Assembly: GCF_022558445.1 (NCBI RefSeq)
Contig: NZ_CP054699.1
Span: 1,196,001-1,260,000 of the forward strand
Source of the DNA: Candidatus Contubernalis alkalaceticus
GTDB taxonomy: Bacteria > Bacillota > Dethiobacteria > SKNC01
Reading direction: 5' to 3'
Length of the DNA stretch: 64,000 bases
The position numbers and the translations under genes are program-made. Shown piece after piece: positions 17,623 to 24,369 of this stretch; positions within the stretch are counted from its first letter, which is position 1, and each line of letters starts with the position of its first letter. Under the pieces are notes generated by a model. The model made no database searches and was not told where the DNA came from. It saw only the letters and a program-made list of their open reading frames with translations.

Positions 17623-18345
17623 TTATGCCTTTTCCAAAAACTCAAATGGTATAATGGGTATATATTTTATGATTTTACATTTTTCCAAGTGCTCTTTTAT
17701 TTTACCAATAAATTCTTCAGGAACAATTAACGCTTCAACATCTTCTATCTTATAGTTAAAATCTCCGTTTAAGCTTCTCCACTCTCTTTCCCTGTAGAAT
17801 GTTTCATCATCTTTGTCACTAAATCTTGTAATCTTAATTAAGTTTTTCATATTTCCAAAATATTTTTTAAGATACTGATTATATTCAGGACTTTCATTTA
17901 GTCCTAATAAAATATCAATAAGATCAAATGGAGCATCTAAATCAACTAATGTGTCTAATCTAATTTTGGCGTTCATATCAAATTTTAAATCATCAGGAAT
18001 AGGGAAGTTTTTTTCAATATACAATACCGGATTAAAACAGCTATGAATTGCATTGGCATTAAAACCTATTGCAACCTTGCCATAATATTTAGCATGATTT
18101 GTTAAGTCCTTAATTGGTATATCGCAAACGCAACAGAACTCTCCGGTAATTATATCTCCATGGATTTTTTCTGGGCTACCAGCTTTTAATTTTTTAGAAG
18201 AAAGTATTAATTTTAAATTATCGACTGCTTTTTCAGTGCTTTTTAACTTGCCTTCTATTTCTTTTGGTGCCTTTACTTTACTCCAGTCATCTACTTCAGG
18301 TCCACCTGTAAAATGCCAATAAATATTTGAATAGTATCTTTGCAT
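17623..18345 (-). CDS. AbiGi-like abortive-infection protein
   Basis: A 240-residue protein; ATG 18345 is chosen because AAGGAG lies 6 bases upstream and the longer frame runs through repeat copy D. Hallmarks of the AbiGi (PF10899) family are YSNIYWHFTGGPEVDDWSKV at the start, ITGEFCCVCDIPIKDL, YYGKVAIGFNANAIHSCFNP and VLYIEKNF, and the REREWRSLNGDF segment. In lactococci AbiGi is paired with AbiGii and proposed as the antitoxin. No AbiGii-like partner lies next to it here, so it is an orphan or acts alone. It is bracketed by repeat copies C and D. Confidence 0.8.
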   Translation of the reverse strand: MQRYYSNIYWHFTGGPEVDDWSKVKAPKEIEGKLKSTEKAVDNLKLILSSKKLKAGSPEKIHGDIITGEFCCVCDIPIKDLTNHAKYYGKVAIGFNANAIHSCFNPVLYIEKNFPIPDDLKFDMNAKIRLDTLVDLDAPFDLIDILLGLNESPEYNQYLKKYFGNMKNLIKITRFSDKDDETFYREREWRSLNGDFNYKIEDVEALIVPEEFIGKIKEHLEKCKIIKYIPIIPFEFLEKA

Positions 18346-18388
18346 ATAATTCTCCTTCTGTAACTTATATTTATTTTTAAAAAAGTAA

Positions 18389-18470
18389 TTATCTATTTTT
18401 ATCCAACAACCTCTTAATCTTATTCTCAATCTTTTTCTGCTGCTTCTCCGTCCCCTCCGGATCCAGCCCT
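18389..18470 (-). repeat. Shared 3' gene-tail module, copy D
   Basis: The minus strand reads GLDPEGTEKQQKKIENKI then KRLLDKNR-stop. It begins about 32 bases after the stop of the SAP-domain gene, and is the 5' boundary of the AbiGi cassette. The upstream third of the module (the NWLK part) is missing. Confidence 0.75.
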
Positions 18471-18501
18471 AAAAAAGCCTTTACTAATATGCCTTTTTGA
18501 G

Positions 18502-19629
18502 TTAATCAAATGATGCAAATATACTACACCTACATCCAGGATGATATGGAGGCATTTTGTCAGTTTGCTTTATCGAAATATACATTCCGTTTTTAGCACC
18601 GCATATCGGACAAGGATCATCTGTAATACCACTAACTTTTGCCTTTTTAAAGCCACCTTGTTTAATTGATTCAATATCCCTATACCGGTATAAAGTGAAC
18701 TGGATAGTATGGGCAAGGAGTCGTATTTTATTAATTTCCCATTGTATTGCATTTCTAGCTCTCAAAGGAAGAGAGAACCCAATTGCAGCACTATCCCGCT
18801 GTGCTTCACTTGGTAGATTCTTTTTAAGCTCTTCTTCTGGAACTTCTTGGACTAAGCGATCTATTAAATCTGCTTTTTTACCTGACTTAGCGACATTAAA
18901 TTCGTTACATATTTCTTTAAGCTCATCTACTTTTAAGACCATTAATTGTTGGTTTAATTTGAGAGAATATTGTGCTAACCCATATTCTTGGAGCTCTAAT
19001 ATTAAAGGCTTAGCCTGACTTTCAATTAAATTTACTCTTCTTCCTAAGTCTGCTATTGCTTTGGTTATTGGTTTTGCTGATGTAATGGCATAGTTTCCTA
19101 TTAGCAATCTTCTTGTGTTTAGTGATAATTTTGAAAATACTTCAAGGGCATTAAGAGCTTCTTCAGGAATTTCAGGGGGTATGTTTTCTAAAGATGACCA
19201 CATATGTGGGAAATAACCTAGCTCTGAAAACTTATTATGCCATTCTTCAAATTCTGGCCATTCCCATGAACTGCCAAGCATCAATGCAATTATTTCTCTT
19301 TCCATTGCTCGTGGATCCGAGGAATAATTATCAATAATTGACTCAATCTGTTCCTGTTGTTGCTTAGTAATTCCAGAAGGAAAAATAGATGGCTTTTTCT
19401 GTTTTGGTGTTTGTATAAAATTAGTTGCTTTTTCAGTGTTTACATGGGTATTCGCCTTACTATCATAATCATTAAGTTCGGGTGTTGATATAATTGACAT
19501 AGTATGTTCTTCAGAAACTTTTTTTCTTTTCTTTACTCCATTAGAAATAAGAATAGCACATGAAAAAATAAGCAGTAATCCCGGAAGAATATCCCCTGAT
19601 GCTAGTGCCCCTAATCCTACAAGACCCAA
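18502..19629 (-). CDS. Membrane protein with SAP domain and Mu-gpF-like cysteine tail
   Basis: A 375-residue frame from TTG 19629 (GGAGG 4 bases before); the hydrophobic sequence continues upstream of that codon in frame (ITILYLIIGGF), so the true start may lie slightly earlier. Residues 1-32 are one glycine-rich membrane segment or hairpin. Residues ~60-210 are helical, followed by a SAP-type motif (VDELKEICNEFNVAKSGKKA). The C-terminus has CPICGAKNG..MPPYHPGCRCSIF, the cysteine/histidine pattern that ends phage head-morphogenesis (Mu gpF) proteins. The combination is unusual and its function unknown. Repeat copy D follows its stop. Confidence 0.7.
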   Translation of the reverse strand: MGLVGLGALASGDILPGLLLIFSCAILISNGVKKRKKVSEEHTMSIISTPELNDYDSKANTHVNTEKATNFIQTPKQKKPSIFPSGITKQQQEQIESIIDNYSSDPRAMEREIIALMLGSSWEWPEFEEWHNKFSELGYFPHMWSSLENIPPEIPEEALNALEVFSKLSLNTRRLLIGNYAITSAKPITKAIADLGRRVNLIESQAKPLILELQEYGLAQYSLKLNQQLMVLKVDELKEICNEFNVAKSGKKADLIDRLVQEVPEEELKKNLPSEAQRDSAAIGFSLPLRARNAIQWEINKIRLLAHTIQFTLYRYRDIESIKQGGFKKAKVSGITDDPCPICGAKNGMYISIKQTDKMPPYHPGCRCSIFASFD

Positions 19630-19717
19630 AAAACCTCCGATAATAAGATATAATATTGTAATCCCTCCCCATTTGTTTATTCTAAGAGAATTTGATTTGG
19701 AAGACTAAACATGTTTT

Positions 19718-20329
19718 TTATTCAGGGATTTCTATCCTTATATCAAATTCATTTACGCTGGTCCGTTCAGCTGCCTCGTCATAACAATTAAATTTTACCC
19801 TTACCCATTCAATGTCAAATACATGGCCACGTTCTAAAAACCATATTATGACACCATCTTTGATGACACCCTCATATATTTCTCCGCTAATGGAATCTGA
19901 TTCGCCGGTCATTGGCTTAACCTGTTCTCCTGTAGAGGTAACAAGAGTTCCTTGTGTTGGGTAAACCTTAAATGAGCCATCTCCATCTGCACGGGTGTTT
20001 TCTATTCTGAATTTTAATGCAATTGCATCAGCTGGTTCATCCAGATATCTGGTTTCTTTTTGCTCTCCGATTGAGAGTGCCAATATTTCTACCTTTAGGT
20101 CTTTCCATTCTTCCTCTATTGATAATTCATAAACTTCCCACTCATCTTCCGATGCTTCTTGTTGGACTTCTTGCTGCTCATCGTTGCTACTTTCAGACAC
20201 TTTTGCTGCGGGCTGATCCCCCATTACCCCATTGTCTCTTACAGAGTCAATTTCGGTTGAACTGCAGCCCATAAACATTAAAGATAAGCAGAGTAATAAA
20301 GCCAACCATAGAAACGTTTTTTTAAACAT
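19718..20329 (-). CDS. Lipoprotein, DUF4352-like
   Basis: A 203-residue secreted protein; the second ATG (20329) has the better spacing to AAGGAGG. Signal: MFKKTFLWLALLLCLSL with lipobox MFMGC. A low-complexity acidic linker (~25-60) precedes a beta-rich domain with WKDLKVEILALSIGE, AIALKFRIENT and GTLVTSTGEQV, typical of the immunoglobulin-like DUF4352 found in Gram-positive surface lipoproteins. It lies where the left immunity module carries an unrelated lipoprotein, consistent with lysogenic conversion of the cell surface. Confidence 0.8.
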   Translation of the reverse strand: MFKKTFLWLALLLCLSLMFMGCSSTEIDSVRDNGVMGDQPAAKVSESSNDEQQEVQQEASEDEWEVYELSIEEEWKDLKVEILALSIGEQKETRYLDEPADAIALKFRIENTRADGDGSFKVYPTQGTLVTSTGEQVKPMTGESDSISGEIYEGVIKDGVIIWFLERGHVFDIEWVRVKFNCYDEAAERTSVNEFDIRIEIPE

Positions 20330-20417
20330 TCTCATCCTCCTTAATAATTCTATTTTCTAATAATAAGATAAAATGTTTATACCTGTCATAATATGTCGAA
20401 CCCTTTACAAACACAAA

Positions 20418-20438
20418 AACTACCTTCTTTTGGTAGTT
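20418..20438. terminator. Bidirectional terminator after right immA
   Basis: AACTACC (20418-20424) pairs with GGTAGTT (20432-20438), with T-runs on both strands; it is the counterpart of 11145-11165. Confidence 0.8.
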
Positions 20439-20472
20439 GTTTTTTCTTTGATGCTGTCAATTTTTGTTTTCT

Positions 20473-20979
20473 CTATGATGTCCTCGAAACTATCTGCCGC
20501 CATTTCAGCCGGTTGCCTGGTGGCTGTCCGGCCCTGACAAATCCTACTTTCATCTCAAAAAACCATTGCTCAACTTCAAAGTGTTCGCACCATTCCCATA
20601 TGTGGTGACGTCCCTGGTCGGCATACTCCCAAAAAGCATGGTCCGGGATCAGCAGGCCGGTGGCAAACTTTAGTGCCCGGCGCTCATCTTTGCTAACCAT
20701 GTATTCAATGTTCCCCCGGGATGTAAAGTCCAGTCCAGCCCAGGTTCCAGCTTTGTGATAGCTGACGTGCCCGGGAGCCGGTGGGTAGAGAACGTGGCCA
20801 ATTTCTTCTGCCAGTATGCATTTGTATTTTCTAGGGTTGTCCTGTAGTGATGTGTCTAAGGTTATGATTGTGCCCGATGTGTAAGCTAATAACTGGGGAT
20901 GTTTATCTTGGAGGTTTTTAAATTGCAGCTTAATTAACATTTTACTGGATAGGTCTAATAAAAATTCCAAGCCTATCAT
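20473..20979 (-). CDS. ImmA/IrrE-type metallopeptidase, copy 2
   Basis: A 168-residue protein, intact counterpart of 11197-11700. It carries the zinc-binding variant CILAEEIGHVLYPP (Glu in place of the first His of HEXXH), KDERRALKFATGLLIPD and a WEYADQG helix. ImmA-family peptidases cleave the XRE repressor to switch the element to lytic growth. The upstream order coiled-coil protein then repressor supports that role. The start at ATG 20979 (GGTG 8 bases upstream) keeps the N-terminal helix that copy 1 has lost. Confidence 0.88.
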   Translation of the reverse strand: MIGLEFLLDLSSKMLIKLQFKNLQDKHPQLLAYTSGTIITLDTSLQDNPRKYKCILAEEIGHVLYPPAPGHVSYHKAGTWAGLDFTSRGNIEYMVSKDERRALKFATGLLIPDHAFWEYADQGRHHIWEWCEHFEVEQWFFEMKVGFVRAGQPPGNRLKWRQIVSRTS

Positions 20980-20986
20980 GCATGTA

Positions 20987-21397
20987 TCACCGCTTGCTGT
21001 CTTTAGTTTTTTCCAGAACGTGAATTTGAATGTCGTGAGTAGTAAATTTTTTCTCGATGCGCTCTAAGCAAAGGGTATGGTCTGTTAGGATCTCTGAATT
21101 GTGCTTGTAACCGTCAAAAAGAGCGGCTAATTTTTGTCCGTGCTCGTTTTCGATTTTGATAACGGTTTCTTTTACAAATTTTATTTCGGTATTAAGTTCT
21201 GTAATTTCATCTTTAACCCCGGATAGTTCACCTTTAACTCCTTTTAAATCATCTTTAACCCCGGATAGTTCACCTTTAACTCCTTTTAAATCATCTTTAA
21301 CCCCGGATAGATCACCTTTGGTGGCCATACTTGCATCCATTTCAGAGATTTTGTTAAGTATGGCCTCTAACATCTGCCGGTCAGTCATGGGGTTCAC
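20987..21397 (-). CDS. Coiled-coil protein of the immunity module, copy 2
   Basis: A 136-residue protein. Its ends match copy 1 (MTDRQMLEAILNKISEMD; THDIQIHVLEKTKDS). The middle holds a 14-residue unit DDLKGVKGELSGVK repeated in tandem, encoded by a 42-bp direct repeat (21207-21320) that copy 1 lacks. Heptad spacing predicts a long parallel coiled coil. It overlaps the repressor stop by 4 bases. The function is unproven. Confidence 0.82.
   Translation of the reverse strand: MNPMTDRQMLEAILNKISEMDASMATKGDLSGVKDDLKGVKGELSGVKDDLKGVKGELSGVKDEITELNTEIKFVKETVIKIENEHGQKLAALFDGYKHNSEILTDHTLCLERIEKKFTTHDIQIHVLEKTKDSKR
21207..21320 (-). repeat. 42-bp tandem repeat inside coiled-coil gene
   Basis: Two identical 42-bp units (21207-21248, 21249-21290) and most of a third encode the DDLKGVKGELSGVK heptad block. 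The 42-base period keeps frame. Confidence 0.85.
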
Positions 21398-22041
21398 TCC
21401 TTTTCATTTTCTTCACGCCCAATTTGACCCGGCATATTCGGGCCGTGAGCCGCCCAGCTGTCTTCTGGTGCCTCAGGTATCCCGTAGTGGTCTATTGCCT
21501 TTTGTGTTAGGTAAAGTGTTTCTTCTTGGGACAGTTTATGTTTGTAGGCTGTGGCTGATATTTTCACCAGCGCCTGACCGAGGTCGGGTTCGTCTCTGGG
21601 GACAAGTTTTTCCAAATCGGGGTTGTAATTGAATTGCTGTTCTTTGACTGTGGGCAGGTCTTTTTTTTGTTTTTCTTTGATAGTAGAGGGTTCTTTTTTT
21701 CTTTTAAGCATCCTAGTGAAGTCGATAATGAATTCTTTGTCTTCATCGTCCAGGGGCTCGCCGTGAAATTTAATATTTCTGTGTTTAAGGAGTTCTTCCA
21801 GTTCTTGGTCGGTGGGTTCGGGTAAAACTTTTTTGCGGTTGTTGGTACGTGAGAGAAGATAATCGGTTGTGACGTTATAGAAATCTGCTATTATTTGCAA
21901 CGTTTCATAATCAGGATTGCGTTCTCCAAGTTCATACATGGAAATAGAGCCACGTGAGATATTAATTTTCTCCGCAAGCTGATGTTGAGTTAATTTTTTT
22001 TCTTTTCTAAGTTCAATTAACCTACGTGCTAAGGCTTTCAA
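21394..22041 (-). CDS. XRE-family phage repressor (CI-like)
   Basis: A 215-residue repressor. TTG 22041 after GGTGGGG is the preferred start; an ATG at 22074 would overlap likely promoter sequence. The N-terminal helix-turn-helix reads LRKEKKLTQHQLAEKINISR then GSISMYELGERNPDYETLQI. The C-terminal half (YNPDLEKLVPRDEPDLGQAL; a GIPEAPEDSWAAHGPN tail) is shared with the broken copy 1 and is probably the target of ImmA. It is divergent from the cro-like gene at 22228 across an operator region. It is the functional lysogeny switch of the right-hand prophage. Confidence 0.9.
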   Translation of the reverse strand: MKALARRLIELRKEKKLTQHQLAEKINISRGSISMYELGERNPDYETLQIIADFYNVTTDYLLSRTNNRKKVLPEPTDQELEELLKHRNIKFHGEPLDDEDKEFIIDFTRMLKRKKEPSTIKEKQKKDLPTVKEQQFNYNPDLEKLVPRDEPDLGQALVKISATAYKHKLSQEETLYLTQKAIDHYGIPEAPEDSWAAHGPNMPGQIGREENEKE

Positions 22042-22151
22042 AGTATCCCCACCCTTATAAGCATAATACCACATAATGTTGCATTGATAAACGGTAAAAA
22101 CAGCACAATCATTAAGTGCAACAAAAAAGTGCAAAAACTTCGGAAAAGGGG

Positions 22152-22209
22152 TTGACATGCAACGATAGGTGGCAATATAATAAAGCTAAGGTTGCAACGT
22201 TTAGTGGCA
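22152..22209 (+). promoter_or_regulatory. Early promoter with two 17-bp operators
   Basis: TTGACA (22152-22157) and TATAAT (22176-22181) are separated by 18 bases. A 17-bp site TGCAACGATAGGTGGCA lies in the spacer (22158-22174) and a second, TGCAACGTTTAGTGGCA, at 22193-22209 near the start of transcription. They share TGCAACG and GTGGCA. Repressor bound there would block rightward transcription. A weaker, inverted relative is visible near 22080. Confidence 0.85.
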
Positions 22210-22227
22210 TTAAAGGGGGCACATCTT

Positions 22228-22458
22228 ATGAGAGAGATTTTAATTAAGCATAGAAAGAGTAGAAAGCTAACACAGCAAGAAGTAGCTGATGACCTACACA
22301 TTACAAGAAGCTTTTATGGAATGATTGAAACAGGAAACCGTAATCCCACTATAAAGCTTGCATTGGAAATAGCTAAATATTTCAATGCTGACGTGAAAGA
22401 ACTTTTTTTTGAAGATAATTGCCACGATACGAGGCACTCCAAATCTAGTACCGCCTAA
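22228..22458 (+). CDS. Cro-like XRE regulator
   Basis: A 76-residue protein starting at ATG 22228 after GGGGG. It is nearly all helix-turn-helix: HRKSRKLTQQEVADDLHITR then SFYGMIETGNRNPTIKLALE. It is the first gene of the rightward early operon and divergent from the repressor, the usual position of Cro. Confidence 0.88.
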   Translation: MREILIKHRKSRKLTQQEVADDLHITRSFYGMIETGNRNPTIKLALEIAKYFNADVKELFFEDNCHDTRHSKSSTA

Positions 22459-22471
22459 GGAGGTGAGAATA

Positions 22472-22678
22472 ATGGCCGGCAAAAGTGCAAAACAAGTAAA
22501 AAAATGTCCATCAAATATGTGTGACTATATAAGGCGCCATGAAGAAAAAAACATAGAAGCAAAAAAATATGTTGAAAATGTAACAAGGAAAAACAGGATA
22601 AAAAAAAGATTAAGCGTTACATTTGCTATCATCTTTATTGCACTGCTTGGCATGGTCACATGGTGGAATTTGGCCTAA
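22472..22678 (+). CDS. Small single-pass membrane protein
   Basis: 68 residues, from ATG 22472 after AAGGAGGTGA. A basic N-terminal half (KKCPSNMCDYIRRHEEKN, two cysteines) is followed by a membrane helix LSVTFAIIFIALLGMVTWW at the C-terminus. It overlaps convergently with the next gene's 3' end. The function is unknown. Confidence 0.7.
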   Translation: MAGKSAKQVKKCPSNMCDYIRRHEEKNIEAKKYVENVTRKNRIKKRLSVTFAIIFIALLGMVTWWNLA

Positions 22679-23134
22679 TATTCCTTCTTCATCTAAATCC
22701 AGAAATTGTTCTGCCTTGCCTGCCCTTGATAAATGAACTAAGGATGTTCTTAGTAAAAGTTTTAGGCTCATAATGCTTTGCTCTCTAATTTGTGAGAAAT
22801 GCGGGCAGAGAATATCGTGCTGAAGTTTCCAGCTTTCCAAATGTTCATAAGTTTTCACAAGAAGCCCAAATAAATCTTTTTTACAATATTTTGCTAATTC
22901 GTATTTTACTGTTTTCCAAACGGTTGTGTTGAAGGAATGGCTTTGGTCGAATATATCTTTCTCAATTAAAACAATAGCTTGGTAATTTGTTTGAAGTTCC
23001 TCCATGAGAACTCTAAAAAGATTCTGATAGTGACGTTTATTATTTCGCCAGTCCCAGTAAGCCGTTAATCCGAAGACCAAGATTGCAGTTACTAGGCCTT
23101 CAAATAGCCAATTCAAACCTAGAAGAACAGACAT
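22610..23134 (-). CDS. Membrane-anchored protein of unknown function
   Basis: 174 residues on the opposite strand to the early operon, with its own AAGGAG site. An N-terminal helix (LLGLNWLFEGLVTAILVFGL) anchors a helical cytosolic domain with WKTVKYELAKYCKKDLFG and WKLQHDILCPHFSQIREQ. Lone minus-strand genes in early phage operons are often lysogenically expressed morons such as superinfection exclusion factors; that is only a positional inference here. Confidence 0.65.
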   Translation of the reverse strand: MSVLLGLNWLFEGLVTAILVFGLTAYWDWRNNKRHYQNLFRVLMEELQTNYQAIVLIEKDIFDQSHSFNTTVWKTVKYELAKYCKKDLFGLLVKTYEHLESWKLQHDILCPHFSQIREQSIMSLKLLLRTSLVHLSRAGKAEQFLDLDEEGILGQIPPCDHAKQCNKDDSKCNA

Positions 23135-23188
23135 TGTTTCGCTCCTTTCTTTACTTTATATGATTACAGTTCTATAGGAGGTGAAAGT

Positions 23189-23347
23189 GTGACCAAACAG
23201 GCTAAAGCAACAGAGATAAAGGCAAAGTTCTCGTTGGATACAGAGGAAGCAGAATTAAAGATATCTGAACTTGGAAAGCGTGTTGATTCTATCTTAGTCA
23301 AAATAGAAAGAATTGCACAGATAGAAGGCAAGGAGAAGGGAGTTTAG
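23189..23347 (+). CDS. Small helical protein
   Basis: 52 residues from GTG 23189, 7 bases after TAGGAGGTGA. TKQAKATEIKAKFSLDTE then EAELKISELGKRVDSILVKI predicts a short coiled coil. The function is unknown. The excellent ribosome site and tight packing support a real gene. Confidence 0.65.
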   Translation: MTKQAKATEIKAKFSLDTEEAELKISELGKRVDSILVKIERIAQIEGKEKGV

Positions 23348-23352
23348 TTATT

Positions 23353-23592
23353 TTAGCTTTTGTTTAAGCGGTCAATGTTTTTCTGCAGATTCTTAATGCT
23401 CTTATTAACATTGTCAACTGATTTATTAACCGATTCGTCAGTAACCATCTTAAACCCACACGAAGGACATTCAATTAAGTGTCCGGATTCCAACAGCTTT
23501 GTGGCGGCAACCTTGAAAGCTGTATGGCAGTTCGGACAGGTAACATCAGTGTTTTTACCTTTAAACAAGTCTTTAAAATTAATGTTATTCAA
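23353..23592 (-). CDS. Small zinc-ribbon protein
   Basis: 79 residues from TTG 23592 (AAAGGAG 6 bases before). It has a zinc ribbon with CPNC at ~19-22 and CPSC at ~42-45, followed by a C-terminal coiled coil (VNKSVDNVNKSIKNLQKN). It is on the minus strand within the early region; the role is unknown. Confidence 0.65.
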   Translation of the reverse strand: MNNINFKDLFKGKNTDVTCPNCHTAFKVAATKLLESGHLIECPSCGFKMVTDESVNKSVDNVNKSIKNLQKNIDRLNKS

Positions 23593-23686
23593 AGGTAACT
23601 CCTTTCCCCATCTCCTTGCCTCTAATAAATATTATAACTGGAAAGAGCTACCTGTAACAGAAGAAGTTTTAAAAAGGAGCCTAACC

Positions 23687-23941
23687 ATGAAAGCCTACCT
23701 GTCAGTGCGACGCACTGTAAACTTAAAAACCGGAAAAATCATACACGATGAAAAGCGATGGGTAGAGCTATCCACAGAGCAGATTCAGGCGTTTTGTAAA
23801 TTGCTTCACATGGGGTCTGGAAAAGCTCAAGAATTTGAAGGGGAGGAGGTGAAATCATGCAAAAAGTCATCCGAATTAACCGGGACCAGATTCTCAAGGA
23901 TGCCCGGGACGTCGCAGAAAGCACAGAATACCCGGCGGTGA
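23687..23941 (+). CDS. Small phage early protein
   Basis: 84 residues from ATG 23687 (AAAAAGGAG upstream). The first ~55 residues (MKAYLSVRRTVNLKTGKIIH, WVELSTEQIQAFCKLLHMG) look like real coding sequence. The last 28 overlap the next gene by 85 bases and are probably a read-through tail. The function is unknown. Confidence 0.6.
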   Translation: MKAYLSVRRTVNLKTGKIIHDEKRWVELSTEQIQAFCKLLHMGSGKAQEFEGEEVKSCKKSSELTGTRFSRMPGTSQKAQNTRR

Positions 23942-24201
23942 GAGAGTTCATGAAAAAGGTTATAGGCAAGGTCATGTCTCGTGAATACCAGGAATGTGTA
24001 GAGGTGGGCGGCACTCTCTACCCTAACAGCTGCTCCTGGTGCGAGAAGGAGCTGGGAGAGAGCGCCAGTGTGAATGAGGCTTTTCCTGAAGAGATTTACT
24101 GCGGGGGGACGTGCGAAGCTGAGCGGTTTGCTTCAAGGTCTAAAGTCATCACTATCAGAGAGGCTTATGAAAGAAAGGGGGTTAAGGGCAATTTACACTA
24201 A
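23857..24201 (+). CDS. Cysteine-rich phage early protein
   Basis: 114 residues from ATG 23857 with GGGAGGAGGTGA upstream. Cysteines in SCSWCEKELGES and EEIYCGGTCEAERFASRS suggest a single zinc-binding knuckle; the N-terminal part is helical. The family is not recognised. Confidence 0.7.
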   Translation: MQKVIRINRDQILKDARDVAESTEYPAVREFMKKVIGKVMSREYQECVEVGGTLYPNSCSWCEKELGESASVNEAFPEEIYCGGTCEAERFASRSKVITIREAYERKGVKGNLH

Positions 24202-24289
24202 GCTTATCCGCTGGTTAGAAAATGATAGGAACGCCTGGATATTTACCTATGCAGCAATAGCAATCATGATTATCATTTTCCTTCTATAA
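24167..24289 (+). CDS. Very small membrane protein
   Basis: 40 residues from ATG 24167 (GAGAGG 5 bases before), overlapping the previous gene by 35 bases. The C-terminal WIFTYAAIAIMIIIFLL is one membrane helix, preceded by the basic IRWLENDRNA. The start is uncertain. Confidence 0.45.
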   Translation: MKERGLRAIYTKLIRWLENDRNAWIFTYAAIAIMIIIFLL

Positions 24290-24369
24290 CCATTATCTTA
24301 CCAACATTTACCGGGTCAAGAAATAACCCAAGTTGTCAAATTATGAGAAAAAGGAGGTGACAAAGCATC

